Below are positions 14,815 through 23,138 of a DNA stretch of 24,273 nucleotides, one piece after another; position 1 is the first letter of the stretch, and the number at the start of each line of letters is the position of its first letter. The position numbers and the translations under genes are program-made. The stretch lies in the IMG/VR virus record IMGVR_UViG_3300046785_000220, positions 1-24,273 of that record; one strand, 5' to 3'. Source of the DNA: a virus. A model generated the notes under the pieces. It was not told the DNA's origin. It searched no databases and saw only the letters and a program-made list of their open reading frames with translations.

Positions 14815-15504
14815 ATGAGTGTAAATGTAAACACTGTATACCAAAGGGTATTAGCAATTACAAATAAAGAACAACGGGGTTATATTACACCTCAGGAATT
14901 TAATACAATGGCGAATCAAGCTCAATTAGATATATTTGAGCAATACTTCTATGACTTAAACCAGTTCGCTAGACTACCAGGCAATAGTACGGAATATTCA
15001 GACATGCTAGATATTTTAGAAGAAAAAATTAGCTTGTTTGAAAAACAATCCAGCCTTGGCGCGTATGATACTTCACATTATAATTTACCAACTGATCTTT
15101 ATAGAATAGGTTCTGTAATATACAATAATATAGAGGCAGAGCAAATAAATCAAAAAGAATGGTTATACATTCAAAAATCGCCTCTTTCAAAACCAACAGA
15201 TAGTTTTCCTATATATATTAAAAACCAAGATGGTTTAAAAGTATACGGAGCTGCAGAAATTACAGCTGATAATGCAATTAATTGCAATTATATTAAACAG
15301 CCAACTCCGGTAACTTGGGCAGCTAACGCAACGGTTGGAACTTTTAATCAAAGCGCTTCTACAAATTTTGAGCTTCACGAAAGCGAAGAAACTGAGCTAG
15401 TTGTTAAAATATTAGCACTTGGGGGACTAGTACTTAAAGACCCTCAATTATATCAAATTGGATCGGCCGAAGATGTAAAGAACGTACAACAAGAAAAAGC
15501 TTAA
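14815..15504 (+). CDS. Probable neck/ring (head-to-tail connector) protein, 229 aa
   Basis: A 229-residue protein starting MSVNVNTVYQRVLAITNKEQRGYITPQEFN, then ANQAQLDIFEQYFYDLNQFAR, a charged helix (LDILEEKISLFEKQSSL), a beta-rich centre (YNLPTDLYRIGSVIYNN) and a helical end (ESEETELVVKILALGGLVLKDPQL). The VYQRVLAI-NKEQRGYITPQEFN opening is one I know from marine phage structural proteins encoded between the capsid and the large tail-nozzle gene, the place held in T7-like phages by the gatekeeper (gp11). Helical N- and C-terminal parts with a central beta domain suit such an adaptor. Four codons past its stop the next neck gene begins. Role inferred from position and shape; the exact ring position is unknown. 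Confidence 0.75.
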   Translation: MSVNVNTVYQRVLAITNKEQRGYITPQEFNTMANQAQLDIFEQYFYDLNQFARLPGNSTEYSDMLDILEEKISLFEKQSSLGAYDTSHYNLPTDLYRIGSVIYNNIEAEQINQKEWLYIQKSPLSKPTDSFPIYIKNQDGLKVYGAAEITADNAINCNYIKQPTPVTWAANATVGTFNQSASTNFELHESEETELVVKILALGGLVLKDPQLYQIGSAEDVKNVQQEKA

Positions 15505-15507
15505 TAA

Positions 15508-16638
15508 ATGTCACTATTCACAATATCACAAGAGCGTTATTATAATAACAGTGCTAATTTTACTGGAACAGGTTCACAGACGGTGTTTACGCTTACAACA
15601 TCTATGTTTAGCCCTTTACCTTCGGTAATCGGTGAGTTTGAAATATTTGTTGATGGAAAAGAAATTAGTCAAGGCAATTATAGCTACTCTTCTCCTACTA
15701 TAACATTTTCAAGCAACACAAATAATACTGATGTATTAGAATCTGACGGAGCACCTAAAACCGGTTTAAGCATTACAATTGTGCAGGTTAACGCTATTGA
15801 AAAATTAGGTAGTTATCAGCATATTACTTTAGCTGACGTTGTAAATAACTTTATGGTTTCATATGTAGGCGAAGACAAAATTATAGCTAAGATAAAAAGA
15901 AGTAACGTACTTTTCTTTGCACAAAGAGCTATTCAAGAATTAACATATGATACGTTAGAAAGTGAAAAATCGCAGGAAATTGAAATTCCTGATAGTTTAC
16001 AAATGAAGTTACCCCATGACTACGTTAACTACATAAAAATGACGTGGGTAGACAATAGCGGCGTTGAGCATACAATTTTACCTGCTCAAAAAACTAGTAA
16101 TCCAACTGCGCTGTTACAAGATAATAATTTTGATTATGTATTTGATAATAACGGTAATTTACTTACAGCAGAGGAGTCAGAAACATGGAAAAAATTTAAA
16201 GACAATACGGTAGCTGAAGATGCTCGGGATAGTTTTTATCTAGATAATAATAGCACCTTTAGAGCGCTTCACGGTCAACGTTACGGTATAGACTCTAGAT
16301 TTATGAACGCTAATGGTTCATTTTTTATAGACAAAGTAAAAGGTAAAATATTCTTTTCAAGCGATTTAACAGGCAAGGTTATTACTTTAAAATATATAAG
16401 CGACGGTGTTGCAACTGCAGAAGAAAAGATTATTCACAAATTTGCGGAAGAAGCTATGTATAAAAGCATCGCACACGCCATTTTAGCGACCCGTAACAAC
16501 GTTCCAGAATACTTGGTTAATAGATTTAAGAAAGAAAAATTTGCAGCCGTTAGAACAGCTAAATTAAGAATATCAAATCTAAAGTTAGAAAACATTACTC
16601 AAGCGCTTAGAGGCCAATCTAAGTGGATTAAACACTAA
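15508..16638 (+). CDS. Probable neck/ring protein with an N-terminal beta domain (376 aa)
   Basis: Two parts are visible. Residues about 18-100 are a beta-rich domain (NFTGTGSQTVFTLTTSMFSP, EIFVDGKEISQGNYSYSSP) resembling small domains found at the front of phage fibre and appendage proteins. From about 102 onward comes a core I know from marine phages: ITLADVVNNFMVSYVGEDKI, VLFFAQRAIQELTYDTLESE, IEIPDSLQMKLPHDYVNYIKMTWVD, and later SDLTGKVITLKYISDGVAT plus a helical end (IHKFAEEAMYKSIAHAILA). The core probably forms a ring between portal and nozzle, and the added domain could project outward to bind fibres or sugars. It starts 3 bases after the preceding stop (TAATAAATG) and ends 3 bases before the nozzle gene. 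Confidence is good for a virion neck protein, modest for the exact part. Confidence 0.72.
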   Translation: MSLFTISQERYYNNSANFTGTGSQTVFTLTTSMFSPLPSVIGEFEIFVDGKEISQGNYSYSSPTITFSSNTNNTDVLESDGAPKTGLSITIVQVNAIEKLGSYQHITLADVVNNFMVSYVGEDKIIAKIKRSNVLFFAQRAIQELTYDTLESEKSQEIEIPDSLQMKLPHDYVNYIKMTWVDNSGVEHTILPAQKTSNPTALLQDNNFDYVFDNNGNLLTAEESETWKKFKDNTVAEDARDSFYLDNNSTFRALHGQRYGIDSRFMNANGSFFIDKVKGKIFFSSDLTGKVITLKYISDGVATAEEKIIHKFAEEAMYKSIAHAILATRNNVPEYLVNRFKKEKFAAVRTAKLRISNLKLENITQALRGQSKWIKH

Positions 16639-16641
16639 AAT

Positions 16642-19600
16642 ATGCCAGAAATTAAAAACTTATTTCTTCAAGGTAAAATGAATAAAGACCTTGACGAGCG
16701 GCTAATTCCGCGCGGTCAGTATAGGCACGGTAACAATATAAGCGTTTCCTATTCTGAAGGTGCAGACGTAGGCGTGGTGCAAAATATTTTGGGTAATACA
16801 GAAATAAGTGGCATGACAATTTCTGGGGCTACTTGTGTTGGATCTGTTCGAGACACTGAAAACGACAAAATATACTGGCTTATAACAAGCGCTACCAAAG
16901 ATGCAATTGCTGAATATGATGGAACAACTGTTTCACCTGTTATTGTAGATACGCATAATAACATACTAAAATTTGATGCCGCTAGATATATTACAGGTAT
17001 AAATATATTAGATGGCATATTATACTATACTGATAATTTTACAGAGCCAAAGCAAATTGATATTGATTATTGGAAAACGCAAACTACAAATTTCTCTAAT
17101 AATACAACTAATCTTTCCGAAGACAGAATTACTGTTATTAAAAAATCTCCATTAAATGCGCCCACGTTTGAAACTTTATCAGCTTCAATAAGAGGCGGTG
17201 TTGGGACGCTAGGAAATCCAACTGAAATTATATCAACAAGCATACCTAATTTAGATACTACAAATATTGGTGTTTCAATTACTATTGTTTTTTCAACAGC
17301 CCCTAATTACTTAGCTAATGATATAATTATTTTAGAAAAAAATATTATTGTTGGCCAATCAACGGAGTCTAGTTCTGCTAGAGTAAAAATTACCTCAGTA
17401 ACAAATACAACCACTTTTGTTTGCACTCTTTTAGCAAAAACAGATAATATAAAAAGCGAAACTAATGTTTCTTATATACCTGTTTTGGAAGAAGAAGAGC
17501 CTTTGTTTGAATTAAAATTTCCAAGATTTTCATATAGATATAAATATAAAAATGGCCAGTATTCAACGTTTGCGCCATTTTCATTGCCTGCGTTTTTGGC
17601 TGGGGATTTTGAGTACAACGCTAAAAAAGCTTATAATTTAGGCATGGAAAATCAAATCCGTGTTTTAAAATTAAAAGGTTGGGGTAGCGAAGAAAATATT
17701 GGCACAATAAGCAATGATGAGCTTACACCATCTATAAATAACTATGCTGCAGATATTGAAGAAATTGATGTACTTTACAAAGATAGCGTTAGCGCTAATA
17801 TATACGTTGTAGATACAATTAAAAAAGAAAATGGAAAATTTACAACAATATTTGAAATAAAAGACGAACAAATATTTAAAACGATAGCGTCTAATCAATT
17901 ATTAAGAACTTTTGATAGTGTACCAAAAAAAGCTTTAGGCCAAGAAATTGTTGGAAATAGATTAATTTATTCAAACATAACAGAAAATTTTAATTATAAT
18001 AGTAAGCCTAATTTTACTTTAAATACGGTAGAAAGAAACGATACTACTGAAATAGCTCAAAAACTTTCCTTAAAAACTTTAAGAACTTACCAGCTGGGGA
18101 TTTCTTTCAAAGATAAATATGGAAGAGAAACCCCCGTATTCTCAGATAATACAGGCGTTTTAAAATTACCTAGAGATAACGCTGAATTTAATTTGCAATT
18201 TGAAGCTTCAACGTCTACAACCGCACCTACCGAGGCTACTCACTATAAATATTATATAAAAGAAACGTCAAATGAATACTATAATGTTTGTATAAGCAAT
18301 ATATATGATGATGAAGAAGGGTTTTTATATTTATCTTTACCAAGCGCCGAAATAAATAAAATATCTGAAGATGATTTTTTAATATTAAAAAAAGAAAGCG
18401 GTAATGTGGCCTATAAAAGCGCCGAAAAAAAATTTAAAGTAATTGATAAGTTAAATAATCCTCCAAATTTTTTAGCTAAAAAGGAAGCGGTTTCTTATTC
18501 CGCAAACGTATTTGAATTTGATAGAGAATTTGCTGAAGACGATGGCATGGACCGTAAAGTGCCAGGAATTACACCAGTAGAAGGATATAATACTATATTT
18601 ATTCGTGACGCGGGTGCTTCTGGAGACGGCGCCGAGAACGATAGAATTTCAGATCAATTTAGAAGTCAAATAACAATAGGAACGAAGGTTAGATTTAGAA
18701 GATCGGGAACGGGTACAAATAGCAATATATATACAGTAAAAAGTTTTCAAAATACCGCCGCTCCAACTAGTAACAACGGCGGGGCAGAATTAACTTTTGA
18801 AGAAGCTTTTGGTTCGGATGTAAATGTGTTGTATGGAACTAATCAGTCCGCAGCAGTTATTTCTAGAAATGAAATAATTTTAGAAAAAATATCTATTGAA
18901 GATGATTTAGGTAATCCTGAATATGAAGGAAAATTTTTTATAAAGCTAAATAACAGTGTACAATTAAAAGAAGCCTTAACGGAGGCTTTTGATGAAACTT
19001 TATTAAATACTATATCAACAAAAGCTGTTAATACCACAACATTTGCAAATGACGATAGAGGTTATTGGATTTCTTACTTCGCGGGGGTAGGAGCTACAAT
19101 GACTTCTAAATCATCAAATGGGGTCACAATACCAGCAGGATTTCATCTTGCTTTAAGAACCCAAGAAGATTATCTTGATGGGCAATCTTTTTATTCATCT
19201 GATCCTTTTAATAAAGCTTTTGTAGAGGGTAATTATATTAGAATTTCTGGGGGAAACCAAAGAAGAAACGATGGTACCGACGACTTTACAGCTATGTATG
19301 AAAATAGCACTACTGCAAATGGCGCTGTAAGTAATTCTAAAACATTAGTGGTAGCTAGCGCTACCGGCATAGAAGTTGGAGATAATATTACAGCAGCAGG
19401 CGGTTTTACCCAAACGGAATTTGTTAAAGTGGAAGCTATTAACGGCACAACAATTACAATGTCTTCCCCTCAAACAATAAATAATGGCACAACCATCAGG
19501 TTTATGCGCGCTATTGAAAACCACCCTAATTATAAAATATTAGAAGTTATACAAACAGGAACAGGAAGTAGCCAAAAAGGCGAATGGTTTTTAAAGTTTG

Positions 19601-21186
19601 ACAAAAATTTTGACGTAGCATTACCTGATAATAACGAGCAATATGTTAATATAGAATCTAGAACATTCAATGCAAGCACCGCGGAAAGGCCTGTTAATCC
19701 CCCTATATTTGAAGTTGAGCCAAAAGAAGGTGTTTTAGAAATATATTATGAAACCCAAGAAACATATCCTATAGCTGATTTAACTTCACTAAAAAGAATA
19801 CCATGGGCTAACTGCATATCATTTGGAAATGGTGTGGAATCAGACCGTATTAGGGATGATTATAATGCGCCAAGAATAACTAATGGCGTGCGCGTTTCGG
19901 CTGTAATTGAAGAAAGTTACCAAGAAGATCATCTAAAAAGCAGACTAATATTTTCTGGTATATATAATAGTAAAACAAATTTAAATAGATTAAATGAATT
20001 TATTATTGCGGAGCCAATTACAAAAGATCTAAACCCGGAGTACGGTAGTATACAGAAGTTGCATGCAAGAGATACAGATTTAATTGCACTATGTGAGGAC
20101 CGTATTGTTAAAATATTAGCTAACAAAGACGCTTTATTTAATGCAGACGGTAATCCACAGCTTACAGCTACTAATAGAGTATTAGGGCAGGCAATCATAC
20201 CAGCAACGTTTGGTGCGTATGGAATAAGTAAAAATCCCGAAAGCTTTGTTGACTTCACGTATAGAGCATACTTTACTGATAAAAGCAGAGGCAAAGTGCT
20301 AAGGCTTTCAATGGACGGCTTAACCGAAATATCGGAGTACGGCATGAAAGATTATTTTAAAGACACCTTAGCTTTAGAAACAGGGCTTATATTAGGGACA
20401 TACGATGAAAACACCGGCCAATACAATATAACATTTGAAAATGAGGGAGAAACAGTTTCTTTTTCAGAAGGTGTAAAAGGCTGGCCAAGCTTTAAATCAT
20501 TCTTACCAGAATCAGGGATTAGCCTAAATAATGTGTATTATACATTTAAAAACGGTAAATTATACAGCCATACAAATTCCAGTAGAAATAGTTTTTACGG
20601 CGCAGGTACAGCTTCTTCTTTAATTAGATTTGTTTTAAACGCCAGCCCAGCGAATATTAAAAACTTTAGAACATTAAATTATCATGGCAGTGAAGGTTGG
20701 ATTGTTAATTCAATTTTAACAGATCAACAAGACGGTTTTATTTTAAGCTTTGTAGAAAAAGAAAACGTATATTATAACTATATATCAGCATTAACAGAAA
20801 ACGCTAATTCTATAGATACAAAAGCTTTAAACGTACAGGGATTAGGCGATTTAGGATCAACCTCCCTGAGTGGTTCGGTAAGAACATTTGGGTTTAACTT
20901 TGAATTGCCGAATGGCATTGCGGTTCCTGATGATTTATATTACTTGAATGGTTCTAATAAAGTTAAATTAGGAACAATAACAGAAGTAAATAGAGTGGCT
21001 AAGACGGTCAAGGTTGACCCTTCCGCAGCAATACCCGCAGCGGGTAACTATATGTTCTATGCTAAAGATGCTAAATTTAATACATCTGGTATACTGGGGT
21101 ACTATGCAGAGGTAACTATGTCCGTTGCTAATGCTGGGGCAAAAGAACTATATACCGTAGGAAGCGAAATATCGTTAAGTAGTTAA
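16642..21186 (+). CDS. Large tail nozzle/muzzle-type protein (tail tubular B or stabilisation protein analogue), 1514 aa
   Basis: At 1514 residues this is the largest gene in the window. It begins MPEIKNLFLQGKMNKDLDER-LIPRGQYRHGNNI and soon VGVVQNILGNTEISG, an opening I know from large tail proteins of marine podovirus-like phages. The first 350 residues alternate short strands in beta-propeller style and include FELKFPRFSYRYKYKNGQYS. The middle (about 400-1050) is a chain of beta domains, among them a small one near 895-955 (SKTLVVASATGIEVGDNITA). Residues about 1053-1240 are a second conserved block: ANCISFGNGVESDRIRDDYN, LIALCEDRIVKILANKDALF and AYFTDKSRGKVLRLSMDGLT. In T7 the equivalent place is gp12, the nozzle; in crAss-like phages a large muzzle protein. 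Nearly twice T7 gp12 in length, so several domains are extra. Arg codons are mainly AGA, unlike the capsid gene. Confidence 0.8.
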   Translation: MPEIKNLFLQGKMNKDLDERLIPRGQYRHGNNISVSYSEGADVGVVQNILGNTEISGMTISGATCVGSVRDTENDKIYWLITSATKDAIAEYDGTTVSPVIVDTHNNILKFDAARYITGINILDGILYYTDNFTEPKQIDIDYWKTQTTNFSNNTTNLSEDRITVIKKSPLNAPTFETLSASIRGGVGTLGNPTEIISTSIPNLDTTNIGVSITIVFSTAPNYLANDIIILEKNIIVGQSTESSSARVKITSVTNTTTFVCTLLAKTDNIKSETNVSYIPVLEEEEPLFELKFPRFSYRYKYKNGQYSTFAPFSLPAFLAGDFEYNAKKAYNLGMENQIRVLKLKGWGSEENIGTISNDELTPSINNYAADIEEIDVLYKDSVSANIYVVDTIKKENGKFTTIFEIKDEQIFKTIASNQLLRTFDSVPKKALGQEIVGNRLIYSNITENFNYNSKPNFTLNTVERNDTTEIAQKLSLKTLRTYQLGISFKDKYGRETPVFSDNTGVLKLPRDNAEFNLQFEASTSTTAPTEATHYKYYIKETSNEYYNVCISNIYDDEEGFLYLSLPSAEINKISEDDFLILKKESGNVAYKSAEKKFKVIDKLNNPPNFLAKKEAVSYSANVFEFDREFAEDDGMDRKVPGITPVEGYNTIFIRDAGASGDGAENDRISDQFRSQITIGTKVRFRRSGTGTNSNIYTVKSFQNTAAPTSNNGGAELTFEEAFGSDVNVLYGTNQSAAVISRNEIILEKISIEDDLGNPEYEGKFFIKLNNSVQLKEALTEAFDETLLNTISTKAVNTTTFANDDRGYWISYFAGVGATMTSKSSNGVTIPAGFHLALRTQEDYLDGQSFYSSDPFNKAFVEGNYIRISGGNQRRNDGTDDFTAMYENSTTANGAVSNSKTLVVASATGIEVGDNITAAGGFTQTEFVKVEAINGTTITMSSPQTINNGTTIRFMRAIENHPNYKILEVIQTGTGSSQKGEWFLKFDKNFDVALPDNNEQYVNIESRTFNASTAERPVNPPIFEVEPKEGVLEIYYETQETYPIADLTSLKRIPWANCISFGNGVESDRIRDDYNAPRITNGVRVSAVIEESYQEDHLKSRLIFSGIYNSKTNLNRLNEFIIAEPITKDLNPEYGSIQKLHARDTDLIALCEDRIVKILANKDALFNADGNPQLTATNRVLGQAIIPATFGAYGISKNPESFVDFTYRAYFTDKSRGKVLRLSMDGLTEISEYGMKDYFKDTLALETGLILGTYDENTGQYNITFENEGETVSFSEGVKGWPSFKSFLPESGISLNNVYYTFKNGKLYSHTNSSRNSFYGAGTASSLIRFVLNASPANIKNFRTLNYHGSEGWIVNSILTDQQDGFILSFVEKENVYYNYISALTENANSIDTKALNVQGLGDLGSTSLSGSVRTFGFNFELPNGIAVPDDLYYLNGSNKVKLGTITEVNRVAKTVKVDPSAAIPAAGNYMFYAKDAKFNTSGILGYYAEVTMSVANAGAKELYTVGSEISLSS

Positions 21187-21225
21187 TTAACACGTAATTA
21201 AAATAACATAATAATAAATTAAAAT

Positions 21226-21879
21226 ATGGCACTACAACTTGGAGCAGCGGCCGTTGGGGGCGCGCTAAAAGGTATCGCAGGAATTGCAGGGGGGCTTATA
21301 GGCGGACGTAGGAGACGTCGTGAGCAAGCTGCAGCACAAAGAGAACTTGATGCAGCAAAAAGTTCTTTTGCGGCTATAGATACGTCAAACCCATATAAAA
21401 ACGTAACAAACACATTTGAAGATCTTACTGTAAATACACAAGCTGCAGACTTCGCAGCCCAACAACAGAATCAAGGCTTAGCCAATATTATGGGAGGACT
21501 CGCGAGTTCTGCAGGCGGTGGCGGTGTCGCGGCATTAGCGCAGAGTTTAGCTAATCAGCAATCAGCATCAGCGCAGCAAGCAGCAGCTTCAATTGGCGCG
21601 CAAGAATCACAAAATCAAAAATTAGCGGCTCAGGGCGAACAGCAAGCGCAAATGCAAAGAGCTCAAGGTGAAGCGTTATCACGCCAAATGCAATTTAAGA
21701 AAAGTGAAAAACAAATGGATATGGCACAGACGCGGCTGGAAAGCGCAAAAGCGGCAAGAGCCGCTGCAACTTCTTCTATAATGGGAGGTATTGGTAGTAT
21801 TGCCGGAGCAGGCATAGCTGCTGGAAAAGAAGGTGGCTTAGGTCTAGGCATTCAAGATCTTTTAGGAGGAGAAGGATAA
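21226..21879 (+). CDS. Probable internal virion (ejection) protein, 217 aa
   Basis: A 217-residue, Ala/Gly/Gln-rich protein. The N-terminus is a glycine-zipper-like hydrophobic stretch (ALQLGAAAVGGALKGIAGIA, residues 2-21) followed by five arginines (28-32). The middle is a long Gln/Ala helix region (LANQQSASAQQAAASIGAQE) with coiled-coil character. The C-terminus has a second small-residue hydrophobic segment (SSIMGGIGSIAGAGIAAG, about 182-200). This plan, amphipathic membrane-seeking ends around a helical core, and the position after the nozzle gene match T7 gp14 and similar proteins that are ejected to form a channel in the envelope. I infer that role; there is no sequence proof. It follows a 39-base AT-rich gap and uses the common AAAATATG start context. 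Confidence 0.7.
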   Translation: MALQLGAAAVGGALKGIAGIAGGLIGGRRRRREQAAAQRELDAAKSSFAAIDTSNPYKNVTNTFEDLTVNTQAADFAAQQQNQGLANIMGGLASSAGGGGVAALAQSLANQQSASAQQAAASIGAQESQNQKLAAQGEQQAQMQRAQGEALSRQMQFKKSEKQMDMAQTRLESAKAARAAATSSIMGGIGSIAGAGIAAGKEGGLGLGIQDLLGGEG

Positions 21880-21895
21880 AAAATAATATTTTAAT

Positions 21896-23137
21896 ATGGC
21901 AACACAAAGAGATTTAAACGCAGCATTTGCTAGAGGATTTAGAAACCAAGCCGCTCCAATGGCTGCATTTACAGCAGGTTTTGATAAGGTCGTAGATCCT
22001 GTTCTTAAAAGAGAAGAAAGAGAAAGAGAAATAGCACGAAGACAAAAACTACAAGAAGAAGCTGAAGCTAAGCAAGAAAAAAAGCGTTTAGATGTTTTAG
22101 CGGCTAATTCTATTGGTAGGGTTGGTGCTAATTATAATCCAGAAAAAGTGCCTAATGCAATGCGCCCAAGCCTTGAAAACTTATTGTTTACTACAAAACA
22201 AAACGCAGGCAATATCGCTTTACAGGCGGATGCGGCACGCCAACAATTTGGCATAAACTCTTCGGAGTACATAGATTTACAAACACAGCTTAGCTCTCAA
22301 CAAAATGTTTTCCAAGCAGCAAACCAAATTGCTATAGATCAGCAAGAGCTTACAAACGAATATGTAAAAACAAGACAAAATGTTTCAAACGGCGTGGCTA
22401 TTTCAAAACCAGGCTTGCTTAATAAAATGCAGTATGTGCTAGATCCTAACTTAAGGAACTATGATATGGATTGGACAAACGCTTCAGATCCCACATACAT
22501 CACTCCAGAGGGGCCAATAAAACATTCTGAGCTTGATGACTATTACTCAAAAGATAGTATTTTTGGGGGTGAGTTTTTAAAAGACGCAACAAGCATATAT
22601 AATAGAGCGGCCGCAGGAAAACCTATGTCTGCTCCTGAGCGTGATGCATATAGAGCTAGTATTATAAGCTCTTTAGAGGCCGGAGGCGAAGCAAGAATGC
22701 AGTCGGTATTGCATGATAATCTTTTTGAAAGCTTTTCGCTTTCAGAAGGAATTGAAGCCGCAGATTACGATCAGGGTATTTATGACCCACAACTGCGGGA
22801 AGATATAGCTGATTCAATGCTTAGCCATTATGACAAAATGTCTAGTACTGGTACGGGTAAATATAATGAAAAAAGTAACCCAAATACATTTAAGCCAGAG
22901 GTAATAGCTGAAGCTAAAAATATATTAGGATTGTTTAGGAATCCAACCGAAGGCTCTTTAGTTAAAGGTATGGTGGGTAATTCTAATATTGTATATATTA
23001 ACGAGAATTGGTACCCCGCTACGGAAAGTGGCTACCGGGTAACAGGTGCAGCCCCTATTTCCGGCCCTGACCCTGCGGCTGCGCTGAATAGGTTGCAGAT
23101 ACCTATAACATTGTATAATCAAATAAAAGATCAATAA
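21896..23137 (+). CDS. Probable internal virion protein, 413 aa
   Basis: A 413-residue soluble-looking protein starting MATQRDLNAAFARGFRNQAA. Residues 38-68 are a highly charged helix (REEREREIARRQKLQEEAEA-KQEKKR), followed by a Gln/Asn-rich helical stretch (to about 160) and a mixed C-terminal domain with PEGPIKHSELDDYYSKDSIF, APERDAYRASIISSLEAGGE and VYINENWYPATE. I do not recognise a catalytic motif; Glu residues are plentiful but no lysozyme-type arrangement is convincing. It sits between the gp14-like gene and a large truncated gene, the place of T7 gp15-type core proteins, so an internal/ejection role is the best guess. The start uses the AATATG context 16 bases after the previous stop. 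Confidence 0.68.
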   Translation: MATQRDLNAAFARGFRNQAAPMAAFTAGFDKVVDPVLKREEREREIARRQKLQEEAEAKQEKKRLDVLAANSIGRVGANYNPEKVPNAMRPSLENLLFTTKQNAGNIALQADAARQQFGINSSEYIDLQTQLSSQQNVFQAANQIAIDQQELTNEYVKTRQNVSNGVAISKPGLLNKMQYVLDPNLRNYDMDWTNASDPTYITPEGPIKHSELDDYYSKDSIFGGEFLKDATSIYNRAAAGKPMSAPERDAYRASIISSLEAGGEARMQSVLHDNLFESFSLSEGIEAADYDQGIYDPQLREDIADSMLSHYDKMSSTGTGKYNEKSNPNTFKPEVIAEAKNILGLFRNPTEGSLVKGMVGNSNIVYINENWYPATESGYRVTGAAPISGPDPAAALNRLQIPITLYNQIKDQ

Positions 23138-23138
23138 T

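Noticed and set aside
21183-21201. Inverted repeat TTAATTA-ACACG-TAATTAA after the nozzle gene
   Set aside because: Only seven A/T pairs and no T-tract; easily due to chance in an AT-rich gap. Not called as a terminator.
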